This document shows positions 60,694 through 64,000 of a DNA stretch of 64,000 nt, in pieces. The DNA is from Saprospiraceae bacterium. Lineage in GTDB: Bacteria; Bacteroidota; Bacteroidia; Chitinophagales; Saprospiraceae. Within the stretch, counting starts at the first letter, position 1. Each line of letters starts with the position of its first letter. Where the stretch lies: NCBI GenBank assembly GCA_016711125.1, contig JADJTQ010000007.1, positions 62,001 through 126,000 of the forward strand, written 5' to 3'. The translations under genes and the position numbers were made by a program. The notes under the pieces are model-generated. The model was not told the DNA's origin, ran no database searches, and was given only the letters and a program-made list of their open reading frames with translations.

Positions 60694-61341
60694 CTATGAA
60701 GGAAGTCGTTTGGTAATAAACTTCATCTGACCATTGTGATTAGATTCATGTTCACAGACATGAAACCACTTACAATAGTTATTGGTCGGCTGATTACCAA
60801 AAAAGGGTTCAGATTTCTGCAACCACGCATCATCTCGCTTGGCAAATTCTTTTTTGGTCACGTTTCTGACTTCTTCCAATTTTTGCAGGTAATAATCGAT
60901 TTTATGCCCCACAATGTGTTTTCGGGCATCGTCACCCAGATCCATAGCAACATCCCATTCTTTTTTGATGTCGTCGCTCCAGCTATCCCATTCCATACCC
61001 TCAAATGTGTTTAGCTGATAATATCTTTCGGTTGCTGCAAGATGAAGTAACATGGCACCGATAGAGTTCGACTGATCATCAATCTGGTAATCCAGTTGCT
61101 CCGTAGTTAGATTTCTCACAGTGTCGATTACCCAGGTTCTCATCATGGTCATGGTTGAAAGCAAAGTGCCGACTTGATCCGTATAACCGGCACGAGGTCC
61201 GATGATATAGATATTTTCTGATGTTTGCTGGACTGTTTTTGCTGACAATTTCGTTATTGAAAGTGCCGAAATACCGGTAGTCAATAAAATCGATTTCTCA
61301 ATAAAAGTTCGTCTGGCAGTCTTTACAGATCTATTTCGCAT
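60694..61341 (-). CDS. DinB-like four-helix protein with export signal
   Basis: 215 residues. The N-terminus has ARRTFIEKSILLTTGISA, a twin-arginine or Sec-like signal. The rest is a four-helix bundle of the DinB/YfiT type with candidate metal ligands in LLHLAATERYYQL and HVCEHESNHNGQ. These proteins often bind nickel, zinc or bacillithiol-like cofactors; function unknown here. An upstream TATCTTTG on the same strand is a possible promoter. Confidence 0.8.
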   Translation of the reverse strand: MRNRSVKTARRTFIEKSILLTTGISALSITKLSAKTVQQTSENIYIIGPRAGYTDQVGTLLSTMTMMRTWVIDTVRNLTTEQLDYQIDDQSNSIGAMLLHLAATERYYQLNTFEGMEWDSWSDDIKKEWDVAMDLGDDARKHIVGHKIDYYLQKLEEVRNVTKKEFAKRDDAWLQKSEPFFGNQPTNNYCKWFHVCEHESNHNGQMKFITKRLPS

Positions 61342-61649
61342 AAGGATGAGTTAAGATATTATTTCGCAAAAGATACCAAAGATATCCTGGAATAATCTCG
61401 ATTTACCGGTTATTTAACTTTTGAAGAATGTGGACCGTTGTTTGTGAAGGCCTATATCACTGTCAAATTAGTGAGTATGCGAAAACCTGGCAATAAGGTT
61501 ATATTTTGAGCAACAAAATACTTCAGGTTGCTAATTTAGACCAGTTTGGAAAATTCAAAACGTTAACATTATAATATTTTGGTGATTTTCAGGTTTGTTT
61601 GCAACTATTATGTAATCATTGTAGTCTTGATTAGACAATTTCCACTGGG
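61342..61649. other. Intergenic region without recognisable gene
   Basis: About 310 A/T-rich bases between divergent genes. Probably holds both promoters. Nothing else seen. Confidence 0.4.
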
Positions 61650-64000
61650 ATGATTCGAAATTACTTTCTTGTAGCCTGGCGCAATGCCTGGAAAAATAAA
61701 CTTTGGTCTTTTTTAAATGTATCCAGCTTAGCCCTGGCATCGGGGCATGTATTCTCATCTTTCTCTTTATAGCAGATGAACGTAGTTTTGATTCAATGCA
61801 TGAGCAGGCTGACAACATTTATCGCCTTGATGAGATTCAAAGTTTTCCGGGTACCAATACTCAAAAAGTGGCTTTGTCAATGCCAGGCATGGGCCCGGCT
61901 CTGATCCGGGACTATCCCGAGATACGGAGTTATGCAAGATTTTGGGGTCGGGGTAAAAGAGTCTATAACCATGAAAGTAAATCGCTGTTGGTTGAGCAGA
62001 CTGCCGCTGTCGATAGTACCTTCTTGGAGTTGTTTGAATATAAAGTAATTGAAGGTGATCCGGCAACTGCCTTGGATGAGCCATTTTCAATCGTACTCAC
62101 TCAGACGGTGGCAAATAGTTTTTTTGGTTCTGTGGATGTGATCGGAAAAGTTTTGCGCCGAGACACCTTCGACTATCAAATTACTGGAGTGATTGAAGAT
62201 GTACCCGAAAACTCTCATTTGCAATTTGATGCTCTTATGTCCATCAATAGCATTACCAGAGATGAGCCTGATTTTAATCAACAATTTGGCTCTAATTACT
62301 TGAATACCTATTTGCTGATGGATCCATTGGTTGATATTCCAGCACTGGAAACCAAGATGCCCGACTTTCTTTTACGCTGTATGCCACCCGATCCTGGTAG
62401 TAGCCAGAATGTAAACGACAATTATAAGTTGTTTTATCAAAAATTAGCTGATGTCCATCTAGCATCCATGGATATCGAACATGACTACCACAATTATCGC
62501 AAATTTAATGGGAGCTATCTTAGTCTGTTTACTCTCGTGGCTTTATTGATTCTGGTGATCGCTGCCGTCAATTTTATGAATTTGATGACCGCCCGGGCAT
62601 CCCAAAGATGGCGGGAAGTGGGTGTGCGTAAAACAATTGGTGCCCATCAACATCAGATGTTTACCCAGTTTTCTCTTGAGTCCGCCCTTTTGGGTTTATT
62701 CGCTTTTTTTACAGGGCTAATATTGGCTATTGCCTGCACGCCTCTGGTTAATCATTTGTTGGATCGAGAATTATCAATGGGCTACTTCCTGGATCACCCG
62801 GTTATTTTATTGATGGCTTTTACTGGTACCATTTTATTGAGTGTTCTGGCAGGGATCTATCCGTCTTACTATTTATCATCTTTTAAGATTGTGAAAATAT
62901 TGCGAGGTGGCAACGATCAAAGTAGCAAATCAATATTTCGAAGTTCGCTTGTCGTGCTGCAATTTGGCCTTGCGATAGGCATGATCATTTGCACGTTTAT
63001 CGTCGTGCAACAGCTCTATTTTATCAAAAATAAAGATATTGGCCTCAATAAAGATCACATCCTTCTGGTCGATATGAATCAGGATGCCAATTCAGTTTTC
63101 GAAACCCTAAAATCAGAATTAAAATCCAGTACATTAATCAAGGGGGTAACCGCATCAGGTCAACGCCTGGGAAATAATTTTCATCAATGGGGATTTAAAT
63201 TGCGTACGGATAGCATCCAGGGGCTCACTCCCAGCAATGTTAATGTAGATTTTGACTATTTGGATGTCTACAATATGAAATTGGTTCAAGGAAGGGGATT
63301 CTCAAAAGATCGACCACTTGACAATGGATATGGATTTGTCATCAATGAATCTTTTGCCAAAGAGATTGGCTTGGAGAATCCAGTGGGAATCTCAGCCGGA
63401 CATTCCTGGTATCCTGATGATTCCCTCGGTAAGATCATTGGGGTGGTCAAAGATTTTAATTTCAATTCGCTCCACTATAAGATTAATACCTTGTCGATGG
63501 TTGTCCACCCCGACTGGGGCTACGACGAATTGTCGGTTAAATTGGATGGTAGCCGGGTCGAAGCTGGCATTGCTGAAGTAGAGCGGGTATGGAATAGTCT
63601 GGTGCCTAATAGGCCATTTCAATATTCGTTTTTTGATGAGCACTTTGCTACGCACTATCGCTCCGTCAAGCAAATGGAATCAGTGTTTACGATTATGGCC
63701 ATTCTGGCAATATTGATCGCTTGTCTTGGTCTTTTCGGCCTCGCCGCTATTACCACCGAGAAAAAGATCAAGGAAATCGGCATCCGAAAAGTACTCGGTG
63801 CCTCACTAGCCAATATACTTTATCACCTATCCAGAAATTTTGCGCTTCTGGTAGTTTTGGCCTTTCTGATTTTTAGTCCGATTACATATTGGTTTATGCA
63901 TAAGCGGCTGGAAAATTTCGCTGAACGCATTAACATTCGGCCAGAGATCTTTTGCTTGGCTTTCTTATAGCTTTAACTATCGCTATTTCTACCATTAGCT
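61650..64000 (+). CDS. FtsX-like ABC transporter permease, two frameshifts, runs off the window
   Basis: At least 780 residues. The true start at 61650 reads MIRNYFLVAWRNAWKNKLWS; a G2 near 61740 (G3 restores LALGIGACILIFLFIADE) puts the rest out of frame. It has the MacB-type periplasmic core, an FtsX domain with MNLMTARASQRWREVGVRKT, a second core, and a second FtsX domain with LAAITTEKKIKEIGIRKVLG. Near 63950 T4 to T5 restores IFLLGFLIALTIAI, which continues past 64000. Such Bacteroidota permeases form efflux or lipoprotein/peptide export systems with an ATPase encoded elsewhere. Confidence 0.88.

Overview
The window is chromosomal DNA of a Bacteroidota bacterium, most likely of the Saprospiria/Chitinophagia group. 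The call rests on several signs: type IX secretion (T9SS) C-terminal sorting domains on at least three secreted proteins; SprB-like repeats; a CCDC81-type HU/SPOR protein; the Bacteroidota-specific rpmB-rpmG-DUF4295-ftsY cluster; a fused alpha/beta E1 dehydrogenase; lipoprotein signals ending in L-x-S-C; and promoters of the TAnnTTTG type. No phage, IS element, integrase or CRISPR array was found. No taxonomic search was possible.

Layout. 1-740: 3' end of lepA. 1.1-5.9 kb (minus): secreted proteins (vanadium haloperoxidase/PAP2 enzyme, small lipoprotein, thioredoxin-SprB-HYR-T9SS protein). 5.9-9.6 kb: degenerate repeats, then two tandem surface proteins with 17-residue repeats and an S74-type chaperone domain, flanked by remnants of further copies. 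9.6-12.9 kb (minus): alkaline phosphatase, ftsY, DUF4295, rpmG, rpmB, tRNA-Arg. 13.1-16.2 kb: a secreted protein of ten Cys-bounded repeats. 16.4-21.7 kb (minus): T9SS subtilase, beta-propeller protein, signal peptidase I, coiled-coil membrane protein. 21.8-27.2 kb (plus): exonuclease, rpe, TonB receptor, a 417-bp heptamer array, rpsP. 27.3-35.6 kb: unknown protein, hemL with a two-component system, CCDC81/SPOR protein, kdsA, FAD oxidoreductase, DoxX. 35.6-44.6 kb (mainly minus): K+ channel, penicillin acylase, amylase, beta-phosphoglucomutase, yaaA, DUF1573. 44.9-48.5 kb: E1 dehydrogenase, glycosyltransferase, three 155-bp repeats. 48.5-54.0 kb: a polyhydroxyalkanoate (PHA) locus with phaE-phaC, a hydrolase, a KAS III-like protein and a divergent reductase. 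54-64 kb: unknown protein, slipin remnant, D-lactate dehydrogenase, SLC13 permease, Rrf2 regulator, DinB protein and an ABC permease that runs off the end.

How genes work together. The PHA locus is the clearest system: a reductase makes (R)-3-hydroxyacyl-CoA, PhaC/PhaE polymerises it, and the hydrolase and KAS III-like protein probably act on thioesters or polymer. Amylase plus beta-phosphoglucomutase suggest alpha-glucan/maltose use. Secreted repeat proteins dominate the first third.

Quality warning. About 23 genes are broken by single-base length changes, mostly in homopolymers, including lepA, rpmG, rpsP, ftsY and lepB, which are normally conserved. This looks like unpolished long-read sequence rather than real decay. 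I report each such gene as one CDS over its full reconstructed span and say where the frame breaks.
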